From positions 1 to 25,082 of the forward strand of contig JAOAFH010000130.1 of the NCBI GenBank assembly GCA_026416355.1: a stretch of 25,082 bases of DNA, written 5' to 3'. Below the pieces are notes generated by a model. That model saw only the letters and a program-made list of their open reading frames with translations. It ran no database searches and was not told the origin of the DNA. This document shows, piece after piece, positions 1 to 8,050 of the stretch. How positions within the stretch are numbered: the first letter of the stretch is position 1; every line of letters begins with the position of its first letter. The stretch comes from Clostridiales bacterium (GTDB lineage: Bacteria > Bacillota > Clostridia > Clostridiales > Caloramatoraceae). The position numbers and the translations under genes are program-made.

Positions 1-135
1 AAAAAGAAGGATGAATATAATTTAGAATTATATGGAGAGATGGTTCCAACACTTAATGCATGGATGACACCAGAGGAACAAAAAGAAAGAGTAGAAGAAA
101 TTGAAGAAAAAATGAAGAAAAAGAGAAAGAAATAA
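1..135 (+). CDS. C-terminal tail of an unidentified protein (5' end outside window)
   Basis: Frame 1 is open from the first base to a TAA at 133-135 and gives 44 residues. The tail is highly charged and probably helical, ending in a Lys/Arg-rich run (MKKKRKK) after a Glu-rich stretch. The codon use and purine bias match the neighbouring genes. I do not recognise the family, and the visible part is too short to assign a function. The stop codon is already part of the following hairpin. The gene points the same way as ctsR, but a hairpin and a separate promoter lie between them. Confidence 0.6.
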   Translation, partial: KKKDEYNLELYGEMVPTLNAWMTPEEQKERVEEIEEKMKKKRKK

Positions 136-160
136 AATAGGTGGGTAACCACCTATTTTA
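133..160 (+). terminator. Perfect hairpin after the partial gene
   Basis: The 12-base arms TAAAATAGGTGG (133-144) and CCACCTATTTTA (149-160) are perfect complements around a GTAA tetraloop. There is no clean T-run after the stem, only the A/T-rich end of the arm and TATATA. It is probably a terminator separating the upstream gene from the ctsR promoter, but its efficiency is uncertain. Confidence 0.6.
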
Positions 161-270
161 TATACATAAGAAAAACAAAGATTTAAAAAGAAAAAGTGTA
201 AAAATAAAATACATTTAGAAATAACTATTATTAAATTTTAAAAATGGCTTATATTTAGTTTTATTAGAGT

Positions 271-298
271 TTGAAGGTATATGTAGGAGTATTATAAT
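271..298 (+). promoter_or_regulatory. Sigma-A type promoter of the ctsR operon
   Basis: A -35 box TTGAAG (271-276) and a perfect -10 box TATAAT (293-298) are separated by 16 bp. The start site would be near 305, immediately before the CtsR operator, so bound repressor would block initiation or promoter escape. Confidence 0.7.
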
Positions 299-310
299 AA
301 TAAGTGTAAA

Positions 311-333
311 GGTCAAAGAAAGTCAAAGTCAAA
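311..333. promoter_or_regulatory. CtsR operator with direct heptad repeats
   Basis: GGTCAAA (311-317) and AGTCAAA (321-327) are separated by GAA, which matches the known CtsR operator (RGTCAAA-NAN-RGTCAAA). A third AGTCAAA (327-333) follows and shares one base with the second. The site lies just after the predicted transcription start and before the ctsR ribosome site (AGAGGTG, 334-340), so the operon is very likely autoregulated by CtsR and induced by heat or protein damage. Confidence 0.9.
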
Positions 334-345
334 AGAGGTGATGAA

Positions 346-804
346 ATGGCAAGACTTTCAGATATAATTGAAGGTTTTATAAAGGAAATGCTTGAAAATA
401 GTCAGCAAAATGTACTAGAGATACAAAGAAACGAATTGGCAAATCTTTTTAACTGTGCTCCATCACAAATTAATTATGTTTTAACAACAAGATTTACTGT
501 TGATAAGGGTTATTATATAGAAAGCAGACGTGGTGGAGGGGGATTTATAAAAATAACTAGAGTTGATATTGATAAAAATGAATATATTAAAGAAGCAATT
601 AGAAATAATATAAAGGATAATTTAACACAAAAAGAGGCAGAGGAATATATTGAGTTGTTTATGGAAAGAGGTTTTTTAAGCGAAAGGGAGGCAATGATTA
701 TAAGAGCAGCTGTAAATGATAGGACAATACCACTTGATGGAGAAACAAAAAATAAAATAAGAGCATATCTTCTTAAAAATATGCTACTAACAATAATAGA
801 ATAG
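346..804 (+). CDS. ctsR: CtsR, transcriptional repressor of class III heat-shock genes
   Basis: CtsR is a dimeric winged helix-turn-helix repressor that binds the heptad operator and shuts off clp genes at normal temperature. The 152 residues match the usual length of about 154. The N-terminal HTH is at about 1-60. The glycine-rich wing loop SRRGGGGFIKI (about 60-70), which serves as the thermosensor in known CtsR proteins, is intact and includes the arginines at the DNA interface. The C-terminal half is the helical dimerisation domain that ClpC/McsB systems act on. The gene is first in the operon and sits directly behind its own operator. Its stop is 11 bases before mcsA. Confidence 0.95.
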   Translation: MARLSDIIEGFIKEMLENSQQNVLEIQRNELANLFNCAPSQINYVLTTRFTVDKGYYIESRRGGGGFIKITRVDIDKNEYIKEAIRNNIKDNLTQKEAEEYIELFMERGFLSEREAMIIRAAVNDRTIPLDGETKNKIRAYLLKNMLLTIIE

Positions 805-815
805 GGGGTTTTAGA

Positions 816-1337
816 ATGTTATGTCAAAGATGTAACCAAAAGGATGCCAATGTTCATATTACAAAGGTTATAAATGGAGTAAAGACTGAACTACATCTTT
901 GTGATGAATGTGCAAAGCAAAGTGAAGATATAAATATGTCATTTAACTTAGGAATGCCTATGTCATTTCAAAATATATTAGATGGTTTTGTGGAAATGTT
1001 AGGTGGGGTTCAAAAAACCTATGAAGAGGAAGTTTGTCCTGTTTGTAAGATGACATTTAATGATTTTAGAAACAAGGGTAGATTAGGTTGTAGCAGCTGC
1101 TATACTTCATTTGCTACAAAAATAACACCTATAATTAAAAGAATACACGGAAATATTGAGCACACAGGCAAGGTTCCCAAAAGAACAGGTGGAGAGTTTA
1201 AGGTAAAAAGAGATATTCAAAGATTAAAAGAGGATTTAAAAATAGCAATAAACAAAGAGGAATACGAAAAGGCAGCAAAGATTAGGGACGAAATAAGGAA
1301 GCTTGAATCTCAACTAGAGGGAGAAAGGGGTGAGTGA
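816..1337 (+). CDS. mcsA: McsA, zinc-finger and UVR-motif activator of arginine kinase McsB
   Basis: McsA is the adaptor and activator of McsB, acting in CtsR control and ClpCP delivery. The 173-residue protein has the expected pairs of CxxC motifs: C3/C6 with C29/C32, and C74/C77 with C92/C95, presumably two zinc sites. A C-terminal UVR motif (about 133-167, with EYEKAAKIRDEIRKLE) resembles the one in the ClpC middle domain encoded downstream. The start has a GGGGG-type ribosome site at about 805-809. The gene overlaps the GTG alternative start of mcsB and almost abuts its ATG, so the two are probably translationally coupled. Confidence 0.93.
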   Translation: MLCQRCNQKDANVHITKVINGVKTELHLCDECAKQSEDINMSFNLGMPMSFQNILDGFVEMLGGVQKTYEEEVCPVCKMTFNDFRNKGRLGCSSCYTSFATKITPIIKRIHGNIEHTGKVPKRTGGEFKVKRDIQRLKEDLKIAINKEEYEKAAKIRDEIRKLESQLEGERGE

Positions 1338-1338
1338 T

Positions 1339-2361
1339 ATGGCATGGTTCTTTTCTAAATCATCAGATGAGGGAATTGTATTAACTAGCAGAATAAGACT
1401 GGCTAGAAACATAAATGGTATTCCTTTTCCGCATCTAATGGATAAAGAAACTGCTGAAAAAGTAATAGATGATATTAAATCATCAATATTAGATAGTAAC
1501 TCTGCCATATCAAGAGATTTTGAAGTTATAAAATTATCAGAAATTAATCAAAACCAAATGCTATCAATGGTAGAAAAGCATTTAATAAGCAATGATTTAA
1601 TAAATAACAGAGATATATCAGCTGTTATGGTTAATAAGGATAATAACGTGTCAATAATGATAAATGAGGAGGACCATATAAGGCTTCAGGTAATATATCC
1701 AGGATTTAAACTTAAAGAGGCCTTTGATATGGCAAGTAAGATTGATGACTTGATTGAAGAGAGAATAACCTATGCATACGATACAAAGCTAGGTTATCTA
1801 ACTAGTTGCCCAACTAATGTAGGTACGGGGCTTAGGGCTTCTGTAATGCTTCATTTGCCAGCCTTGACTATGACTAAAAATATTAACAATATAATAACTA
1901 CAATAAACCAAGTTGGTTTAACAATAAGAGGATTATATGGAGAGGGTAGCAATGCCCTTGGCAATGTATATCAAATTTCAAATCAAATAACACTTGGTCT
2001 TTCAGAGGAAGAAATTATAAACAATCTAATAGCTGTAACTAAAAAGATTGTAGAAAAGGAAAAGAAGGCTAGGGAAATATTGCTTGAAAAACAATCAATT
2101 GAACTTGAAGACGAACTTTATAGATCACTTGGTATTTTAAAATATGCCAGAAGCATATCAACCCATGAGTGTTTAGAGCTAATCTCAAAGGTTAGAATGG
2201 GTGTTGAAATGGGAATAATTAAAGATGTTGAAATGGATAAACTAAATGAACTGTTTGTTAATGTTCAACCGGCGACACTTCAAATAATAGAAAATAGAGA
2301 ACTTAGTCCAAAGGATAGGGACATAATTAGGGCAAACTTAATAAGAAAAACACTAAACTAA
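1339..2361 (+). CDS. mcsB: McsB, protein arginine kinase
   Basis: McsB phosphorylates arginine residues on proteins, including CtsR, and marks them for ClpCP. Its fold is related to phosphagen kinases. Visible hallmarks, numbered from a possible upstream GTG at 1330, are SRIRLARN (20-27), the acidic NEEDH loop (112-116), and the catalytic cysteine C160 in the SCPTNVGTG signature. A C-terminal RDIIRA (330-335) matches the RDxxRA phosphoarginine-sensing motif. I chose ATG 1339 because AAAGGGGTGA ends five bases before it. GTG 1330 would add three residues and overlap mcsA by 8 bp. At 340 residues it is slightly shorter than the B. subtilis enzyme, mainly at the N-terminus. Confidence 0.93.
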   Translation: MAWFFSKSSDEGIVLTSRIRLARNINGIPFPHLMDKETAEKVIDDIKSSILDSNSAISRDFEVIKLSEINQNQMLSMVEKHLISNDLINNRDISAVMVNKDNNVSIMINEEDHIRLQVIYPGFKLKEAFDMASKIDDLIEERITYAYDTKLGYLTSCPTNVGTGLRASVMLHLPALTMTKNINNIITTINQVGLTIRGLYGEGSNALGNVYQISNQITLGLSEEEIINNLIAVTKKIVEKEKKAREILLEKQSIELEDELYRSLGILKYARSISTHECLELISKVRMGVEMGIIKDVEMDKLNELFVNVQPATLQIIENRELSPKDRDIIRANLIRKTLN

Positions 2362-2380
2362 AAATTAAGGAGGTGCTAGT

Positions 2381-4813
2381 ATGTTTGGAGGATTTACAGA
2401 AAGAAGTCAAAAGGTTTTAAATCTAGCTGCTGAAGAAGCAAAAAAGCTAGGACATAATTTTATAGGAACTGAGCATATATTGCTTGGAATTGTTAGAGAG
2501 GGTGGATATGCATCAAAGTTACTACTTGAGTATGGAATAGATACAAACAGATTAAGACAGGAGATTATAAATATCGAAGGACAAGGCGAAATGGATTTTT
2601 TCCTAAACCAAATTGAACTAACTCCAAGAACAAAAAGGTTAATTGAAGTTGCAAAGGGGGAGGCAAGTTCATTAAACCATAATTTCATTGCTCCAGAACA
2701 TCTTCTTTTAGGACTTATTAGAGAAGGAGAAGGTGTGGCTGTTGCAATCTTAGAAAAGCTAGGAGTAGACTTTAATAAATTAAGAAACGATTTAATAAAT
2801 AATATGTCAGCAACCAACGAATCACCTGCAAAGACAAAGGAATCTAAAAAGGGAAAAGTATCTACTCCAAACTTAGACCAATTTGGAAAGGACTTAACTG
2901 AACTTGCTAAAGAGGGTAAACTTGACCCAGTTATAGGAAGAGATGAGGAAACTGAAAGGGTTGTTGAAATATTATGTAGAAGAACTAAAAACAATCCTTG
3001 TTTAATCGGTGAACCAGGTGTTGGTAAGACTGCTATTGCAGAAGGATTAGCACAAAAAATAGTTGAAGGAAATGTACCTGAGATATTAAAGAACAAAAGA
3101 GTAGTTACACTTGACTTATCAGGAATGCTAGCAGGTTCAAAATATAGAGGAGAATTTGAAGAAAGACTTAAGAAGGTAATAGATGAAATCAAAAAGGCTG
3201 GAAATGTAATATTGTTTGTAGATGAAGTTCATACAATTGTAGGAGCAGGTGCGGCAGAAGGTGCTATGGATGCATCAAATATATTAAAACCTGCACTTGC
3301 AAGGGGAGAACTTCAGGTAATTGGTGCAACTACAATAGATGAATATAGAAAGTATATTGAAAAGGATTCAGCACTTGAGAGAAGATTCCAACCTGTTATG
3401 GTGGGAGAACCGACAGAAGAAGAATCAATATTAATATTAAAGGGACTTAGGGATAAATATGAAGCACACCATAAGGTTAAGATAACAGATGAGGCAATTG
3501 AAGCTGCTGTAACTCTATCCCATAGATATATTACAGATAGATATTTGCCAGATAAGGCAATAGATTTAATGGACGAGGCAGCATCTAAGGTAAGGCTTAA
3601 AACTCTAACAGCTCCTCCAGATGTTAAGAAAATTGAAGAGGAAATAGAAAAAGTTAAAAAGGATAAAGATGAAGCAGTTAACATGCAAGAATTTGAAAAG
3701 GCTGCAAAACTAAGGGATAGGGAACAAGAGTTAATAAATGAGTTAAATAAATTAAAGGAAAACTGGCAAAGCAAAAAAGATAGTGAAATGCTATCTGTTA
3801 CAGCAGAGGATATAGCTAATGTAGTGTCAAGATGGACCAACATTCCTGTTAATAAGCTTACAGAAACTGAATCTGAAAGGCTATTAAAGCTTGAAGAAAT
3901 ACTTCATAAAAGGGTAGTAGGTCAAGAGGAGGCAGTAAAATCAGTATCACGTGCAGTTAGACGTGCAAGGGTTGGTTTAAAGGACCCAAAACGTCCAATA
4001 GGTTCATTTATATTCCTAGGGCCTACTGGTGTTGGTAAAACAGAACTTACAAAGGCCCTTGCAGAGGCTATGTTTGGCGATGAAAACGCAATGGTTAGAA
4101 TAGATATGTCTGAATACATGGAAAAGCATGCGGTATCAAGACTTATTGGTTCACCTCCAGGATATGTTGGATATGAAGAGGGAGGACAACTAACTGAAAA
4201 GGTTAGAAGAAATCCTTATTCAGTTGTACTATTTGATGAAATAGAAAAGGCTCATCCAGACGTATTTAATGTACTTCTTCAAATACTAGAGGATGGTAGA
4301 TTGACAGATGGAAAAGGTAAAACAGTAGACTTTAAAAACACAATAATAATAATGACCTCAAATGTAGGGGCAAGTACGATTAAAAAACAACAAAGTCTTG
4401 GATTTGCAGCAAAGACAGAGGTTGAAAAGGAAAATTCATATGAAAAGATGAAGGATAATGTGATGGAAGACTTAAAGAGAACTTTTAGACCAGAATTTTT
4501 AAACAGAATAGATGATATAATAGTGTTCCATCAACTAGAAGAAAAGGATATAGAAAAAATAGTTGAGCTTATGATAAATAGCGTATTAAAGAGATTAAAG
4601 GATTTAGGTATTGAAGTAGAATATACCGAAGAGGCTAAAAAGCATCTTGCAAAGGCAGGATTTGACCCAGTATATGGTGCAAGACCTCTAAGACGTGCCA
4701 TAACAAAGGCAGTAGAGGATAAGCTATCAGAAGAAATGTTAAAAGGAAATATTAAAAAGGGCGATAAAGTAAAGATGGATGTAAAAGATGAGGAGATAGT
4801 GTTTGTAAAATAA
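2381..4813 (+). CDS. clpC: ClpC, AAA+ unfoldase of the ClpCP protease
   Basis: This 810-residue HSP100 unfoldase feeds substrates to ClpP. Two Clp N-domain repeats (about 1-145) are followed by the first AAA+ module with Walker A GEPGVGKT (210-217) and Walker B VILFVDEVH (about 276-284). Next come a middle domain with a UVR-like EFEKAAKLRDREQEL (437-451) and a second AAA+ module with GPTGVGKT (547-554), pore loop GYVGYEEGG (594-602) and VVLFDEIE (615-622). A ClpP-docking LGF tripeptide (673-675) shows that it can dock ClpP. A strong ribosome site, AAGGAGGTG, ends at 2375. It is the last gene before a hairpin, in the CtsR-controlled operon. Confidence 0.97.
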   Translation: MFGGFTERSQKVLNLAAEEAKKLGHNFIGTEHILLGIVREGGYASKLLLEYGIDTNRLRQEIINIEGQGEMDFFLNQIELTPRTKRLIEVAKGEASSLNHNFIAPEHLLLGLIREGEGVAVAILEKLGVDFNKLRNDLINNMSATNESPAKTKESKKGKVSTPNLDQFGKDLTELAKEGKLDPVIGRDEETERVVEILCRRTKNNPCLIGEPGVGKTAIAEGLAQKIVEGNVPEILKNKRVVTLDLSGMLAGSKYRGEFEERLKKVIDEIKKAGNVILFVDEVHTIVGAGAAEGAMDASNILKPALARGELQVIGATTIDEYRKYIEKDSALERRFQPVMVGEPTEEESILILKGLRDKYEAHHKVKITDEAIEAAVTLSHRYITDRYLPDKAIDLMDEAASKVRLKTLTAPPDVKKIEEEIEKVKKDKDEAVNMQEFEKAAKLRDREQELINELNKLKENWQSKKDSEMLSVTAEDIANVVSRWTNIPVNKLTETESERLLKLEEILHKRVVGQEEAVKSVSRAVRRARVGLKDPKRPIGSFIFLGPTGVGKTELTKALAEAMFGDENAMVRIDMSEYMEKHAVSRLIGSPPGYVGYEEGGQLTEKVRRNPYSVVLFDEIEKAHPDVFNVLLQILEDGRLTDGKGKTVDFKNTIIIMTSNVGASTIKKQQSLGFAAKTEVEKENSYEKMKDNVMEDLKRTFRPEFLNRIDDIIVFHQLEEKDIEKIVELMINSVLKRLKDLGIEVEYTEEAKKHLAKAGFDPVYGARPLRRAITKAVEDKLSEEMLKGNIKKGDKVKMDVKDEEIVFVK

Positions 4814-4818
4814 TATAT

Positions 4819-4856
4819 AATATAAATGGGCTGTCGTATGATAGCCCATTTATATT
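4819..4856 (+). terminator. Hairpin terminating the ctsR-clpC operon
   Basis: Arms of 14 bases at 4819-4832 and 4843-4856 are perfectly complementary, with core ATGGGCT/AGCCCAT. The 10-base loop can extend the stem through a G-T and a T-A pair. The following T-run is weak, so read-through into radA is possible. Confidence 0.75.
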
Positions 4857-4885
4857 TGATAAAAATATTTAAAACTTTTTATGAT
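4856..4885 (+). promoter_or_regulatory. Possible promoter for radA-disA
   Basis: TTGATA (4856-4861) and TATGAT (4880-4885) are separated by 18 bp, directly after the clpC hairpin. This gives a leader of about 90 bases before the preferred radA start. The boxes are imperfect, so this is only a candidate. Confidence 0.4.
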
Positions 4886-4983
4886 ATGGGTATTTATTTT
4901 TTTAAAACTTAGTGTAAAATAATAGAATGGAATGATAAATTTTGTTTATAAATAAAAAATCAATATTATTTGGATGTGGTATT

Positions 4984-6345
4984 ATGGCAAAGATTAAAAA
5001 TAAATTTGTTTGTCAAGAATGTGGATATGAGTCATTAAAATGGATGGGCAAGTGCCCAGAATGTGGAGTTTGGAATAGTTTTGTTGAGGAGATTGAAAAT
5101 CCATCAAACAAAACATTTCTAGCAACAACAAGTATAGCAATGCCTTTAACAGTTGATGAGATAGAAATAACTGAAGAAGAAAGATTTAAAACTGGCTCAA
5201 ATGAACTAGATAGAGTTCTAGGAGGGGGAATAGTTAAGGGTTCCCTTATACTTGTTGGCGGAGATCCAGGTATAGGTAAATCAACACTATTACTTCAAGT
5301 TTCTAAAAATCTTTCGGTTGAAGGATATAAGGTTTTTTATGTTTCAGGAGAAGAATCTGAAAAACAAATAAAACTAAGGGCAAAAAGACTAGATGTAAAA
5401 GGAAATAACCTATATATTGTATCTGAAACAAATTTAGATATAATTGAAAAGCAAATAGAGAATATAAAGCCTGATGTAGTAATAGTAGATTCTATTCAAA
5501 CAATGTTTAAAATGGAACTACAATCAGCCCCAGGAAGTGTAAGTCAAGTTAGAGAATCAACGCTTACATTTATGAGAATAGCAAAGGGAATGTCTATTCC
5601 TATATTTATAGTAGGTCATGTTACAAAGGAAGGTTCTTTGGCAGGACCTAGGGTTTTAGAACACATGGTGGATACTGTTCTTTATTTTGAAGGAGAGAGA
5701 CACCATACATACAGAGTAATTAGGGCTGTAAAAAATAGATTTGGTTCTACAAATGAAATAGGAATATTTGAGATGAAGGGAGATGGATTAAGGGAAGTTT
5801 TAAATCCATCAGAGGTTATGTTATCTGGAAGACCAGAGAATGTATCAGGTTCTTCAGTTGTATGTAGTCTAGAGGGAACTAGGCCAGTTTTGGTTGAAAT
5901 ACAAGCCCTTACATCTGCAACTGCATTTGGTATGCCAAGAAGAATGGCAACAGGAATTGACTATAATAGAGTTGTGCTTTTAATGGCTGTTCTTGAAAAA
6001 AGAGTAGGAATGCAGCTTCAAACATATGATGCCTATATTAATGTTGTTGGTGGTTTGAAGTTAGATGAACCTGCCTGTGATTTAGGTATAGTTTGTGCAA
6101 TAGCCTCAAGCTTTAGGAATATCCCTATTGATTCGAAAACAGTAGTAATTGGTGAACTTGGACTTACTGGAGAAGTTAGAGGAGTTAATTTTATTGAAAA
6201 AAGAATACTTGAGGCACAAAAATTAGGCTTTGAAAAATGCATAATTCCGTATGAAAATCTAAAGACAATTGAGGGAGATATCGACATTAGAGTAATAGGA
6301 GTTAAAAATATATATGAAGTACTAGAAGAAGTATTAGGGGGATAG
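4984..6345 (+). CDS. radA: RadA, DNA repair and branch-migration ATPase
   Basis: RadA is a RecA-like DnaB-type motor that processes recombination intermediates. With ATG 4984 the protein has 453 residues. It carries a zinc finger C10/C13/C24/C27, Walker A GGDPGIGKST (92-101), the RadA-specific KNRFG motif (250-254) and a C-terminal Lon-protease-like domain with VVGGLKLDEPACDLG. An upstream in-frame TTG (4942) would add 14 residues but lacks a ribosome site, and family members typically begin MAKxK, which fits 4984. Ribosome binding at 4984 (GGATGTGG) is weak. disA follows 4 bases after the stop, the usual pairing. In B. subtilis RadA binds DisA and modulates it. Confidence 0.94.
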   Translation: MAKIKNKFVCQECGYESLKWMGKCPECGVWNSFVEEIENPSNKTFLATTSIAMPLTVDEIEITEEERFKTGSNELDRVLGGGIVKGSLILVGGDPGIGKSTLLLQVSKNLSVEGYKVFYVSGEESEKQIKLRAKRLDVKGNNLYIVSETNLDIIEKQIENIKPDVVIVDSIQTMFKMELQSAPGSVSQVRESTLTFMRIAKGMSIPIFIVGHVTKEGSLAGPRVLEHMVDTVLYFEGERHHTYRVIRAVKNRFGSTNEIGIFEMKGDGLREVLNPSEVMLSGRPENVSGSSVVCSLEGTRPVLVEIQALTSATAFGMPRRMATGIDYNRVVLLMAVLEKRVGMQLQTYDAYINVVGGLKLDEPACDLGIVCAIASSFRNIPIDSKTVVIGELGLTGEVRGVNFIEKRILEAQKLGFEKCIIPYENLKTIEGDIDIRVIGVKNIYEVLEEVLGG

Positions 6346-6349
6346 AAAT

Positions 6350-7405
6350 ATGAGATACCGTGAAATGGAACTTCTTAATGTTTTAAAACTAATGTCTCCT
6401 GGAACACCCCTAAGGGATGGACTTGAAAATGTATTGAAGGCAAAAACAGGTGGACTTATTGTTATTGGAGACCAAGAAGAAATAATGAAAATCGTAGATG
6501 GTGGTTTTTATATAAATAGCGAGTATTCTCCTTCTTATTTATATGAGCTTGCAAAGATGGATGGTGCCATTATAATAAGCAGTGATTTAAAGAGGATATT
6601 ATATGCAAACACTCAGCTTATACCAGACCCTACAATTCCAACAACAGAAACAGGAACAAGGCACAGAACTGCAGATAGAGTTGCGAAACAAACAGGTAAT
6701 TTAGTTATTGCAATATCCCAAAGAAGAAATGTAATAACTGTTTATAAGGGTAATTTTAAGTACGTCCTAAAGGATGCAAATATTATACTAACAAAGGCAA
6801 ATCAAGCAATTCAAACGCTAGAGCGATATAAACAAGTTTTAGATGAAGCAATGTCAAATTTATCAGCACTTGAGTTTGAAGACTTGGTTACTGCTTATGA
6901 TGTATCTGTGGCTGTTCAAAGAAATGAAATGGTTATGAGAATAGTATATGAAATAGAAAAGTATATATGTGAGCTAGGTAATGAGGGAAGACTTGTTTCA
7001 ATGCAGCTAGATGATTTGGTTGATAATGTTGAGGAGGATGGAATACTTCTTATTAAAGATTATGCTGAAAGAGATGTTGCAGATGTGCAAAAGGCTATTA
7101 GAAATATATCTTCAGATGATTTAATAGATGTAAATGTTGTAAGCAAGGTTCTTGGGTATTCACCAGATTCAATGTTTGAGACAATGGTATCATCAAGGGG
7201 ATATAGATTATTATCTAAGATACCAAAGTTACCTCAAGTTGTAGTTGAAAATATGGTAAAAACATTTGGCCAACTAAAAAATATATTAACTGCGTCAATA
7301 GATGATTTAGATGCAGTTGAAGGAATAGGTGAAGCAAGAGCAAGGGCTATTAAAGAAGGACTTAGAAAGCTTCAAGAACAGGTAATACTAAATAGAAGAA
7401 TATGA
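6350..7405 (+). CDS. disA: DisA, DNA-scanning diadenylate cyclase
   Basis: DisA makes c-di-AMP from two ATP and is switched off when its C-terminal domain meets branched DNA. The 351-residue protein has the DAC-domain signatures DGA (71-73) and TGTRHR (101-106), a helical linker, and a C-terminal helix-hairpin-helix domain containing VEGIGEARA (323-331). It starts 4 bases after radA, with a ribosome site overlapping the end of radA (AGGGGGAT, about 6336-6343), so the two genes form an operon. A hairpin closes the unit just after the stop. Confidence 0.96.
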   Translation: MRYREMELLNVLKLMSPGTPLRDGLENVLKAKTGGLIVIGDQEEIMKIVDGGFYINSEYSPSYLYELAKMDGAIIISSDLKRILYANTQLIPDPTIPTTETGTRHRTADRVAKQTGNLVIAISQRRNVITVYKGNFKYVLKDANIILTKANQAIQTLERYKQVLDEAMSNLSALEFEDLVTAYDVSVAVQRNEMVMRIVYEIEKYICELGNEGRLVSMQLDDLVDNVEEDGILLIKDYAERDVADVQKAIRNISSDDLIDVNVVSKVLGYSPDSMFETMVSSRGYRLLSKIPKLPQVVVENMVKTFGQLKNILTASIDDLDAVEGIGEARARAIKEGLRKLQEQVILNRRI

Positions 7406-7406
7406 A

Positions 7407-7431
7407 AAAGGTGTTGCATTGCAACACCTTT
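7407..7431. terminator. Shared bidirectional terminator between disA and the MazG-like gene
   Basis: Arms AAAGGTGTTGC (7407-7417) and GCAACACCTTT (7421-7431) pair perfectly around a three-base loop, flanked by A on the left and T on the right, so the structure works on both strands. It sits between the disA stop and the stop of the convergent minus-strand gene, overlapping the latter. Confidence 0.75.
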
Positions 7432-7825
7432 ATAACATTGTAAATTTCCCCAAAGTAGTTAGGTTTTTGTATTCCTTTAATAGTATATCAAATAGATTCA
7501 AATCAAGAGAATCGCAAAGGGCAGCAAGATAATAAAGTTCTGAGCCTATTTCATCTTCTAATACTTCTCTGCAATTTTCGCATAGTTTTCCCTTAACTTG
7601 ATAGGAAAGTATTTTGGCGGCATCTTCAAGAGAACATTCTTCTGGTAGCTTTTGTTTTTCACCATCGATTTTTACACAACCACAGTTGGTAACAGACTTG
7701 GCTATTGCTCTGTTTATTCTAGCCTGTGATTCACCAAGTTTTGTCATGATGTCTAGAATGCTTTTGTGTCTAACTAGGGATTCTGATACAGCATTTTGAA
7801 AATCGTCAATAATTATATCTTTCAT
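7430..7825 (-). CDS. MazG-like (nucleotide pyrophosphohydrolase-fold) small protein
   Basis: This is a 131-residue soluble protein. The stretch EDEIGSELYYLAALC (90-104) closely follows the second metal-site helix of MazG/dUTPase-type pyrophosphohydrolases (usual form EELGDVLWYLAAL). The usual Asp after the glycine is Ser here, and I see no clear first ExxE helix, so catalysis is doubtful. The protein has two close cysteine pairs, CGC (48-50) and CENC (82-85), which could bind metal. Small clostridial MazG-like proteins of this type are known, with no function that I can state. The start is ATG with AGGAG about 10 bases upstream. It runs convergent to disA and divergent from the CarD-like gene. 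Confidence 0.75.
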   Translation of the reverse strand: MKDIIIDDFQNAVSESLVRHKSILDIMTKLGESQARINRAIAKSVTNCGCVKIDGEKQKLPEECSLEDAAKILSYQVKGKLCENCREVLEDEIGSELYYLAALCDSLDLNLFDILLKEYKNLTTLGKFTML

Positions 7826-7911
7826 GTGCTTAACACTCCTTTTTTAAGAAAATTAACAGGAGGTACAAAGCTTACAGATAATTCTTATCAGGTAAACTAT
7901 GTTTTACTAAT

Positions 7912-7941
7912 ATTATAAATATTCTATCGTTATTATGTCAA
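7912..7941 (-). promoter_or_regulatory. Consensus promoter of the MazG-like gene
   Basis: On the minus strand, a perfect TTGACA (7936-7941) and a perfect TATAAT (7912-7917) are separated by 18 bp. The leader would be about 80 bases. These boxes suggest strong constitutive expression, which is striking for a gene of unknown role. Confidence 0.75.
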
Positions 7942-7967
7942 ATGTGTTGATGGTTTAAATAAATGAT

Positions 7968-7997
7968 TTAACACAAGAAAACACCAGATAATATAAT
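7968..7997 (+). promoter_or_regulatory. Promoter of the CarD-like gene
   Basis: TTAACA (7968-7973) and TATAAT (7992-7997) are separated by 18 bp. The predicted start is about 45 bases before the ATG. It lies back to back with the minus-strand promoter: the two -35 boxes are 26 bp apart. Confidence 0.65.
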
Positions 7998-8050
7998 AAA
8001 TTAAGAGTAAAAATAAATTTTTTGAAATTTGAGAAAAAAGAGGGGTTAAT

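Noticed and set aside
2407..3192. Minus-strand open frame (261 codons) inside clpC
   Set aside because: It is an antisense shadow of the ClpC N-domain and first AAA+ module, with no ribosome site or recognisable protein features.
4942..4983. Longer radA N-terminus from TTG 4942
   Set aside because: There is no ribosome site, and the family normally begins at the MAKxK position encoded at 4984.
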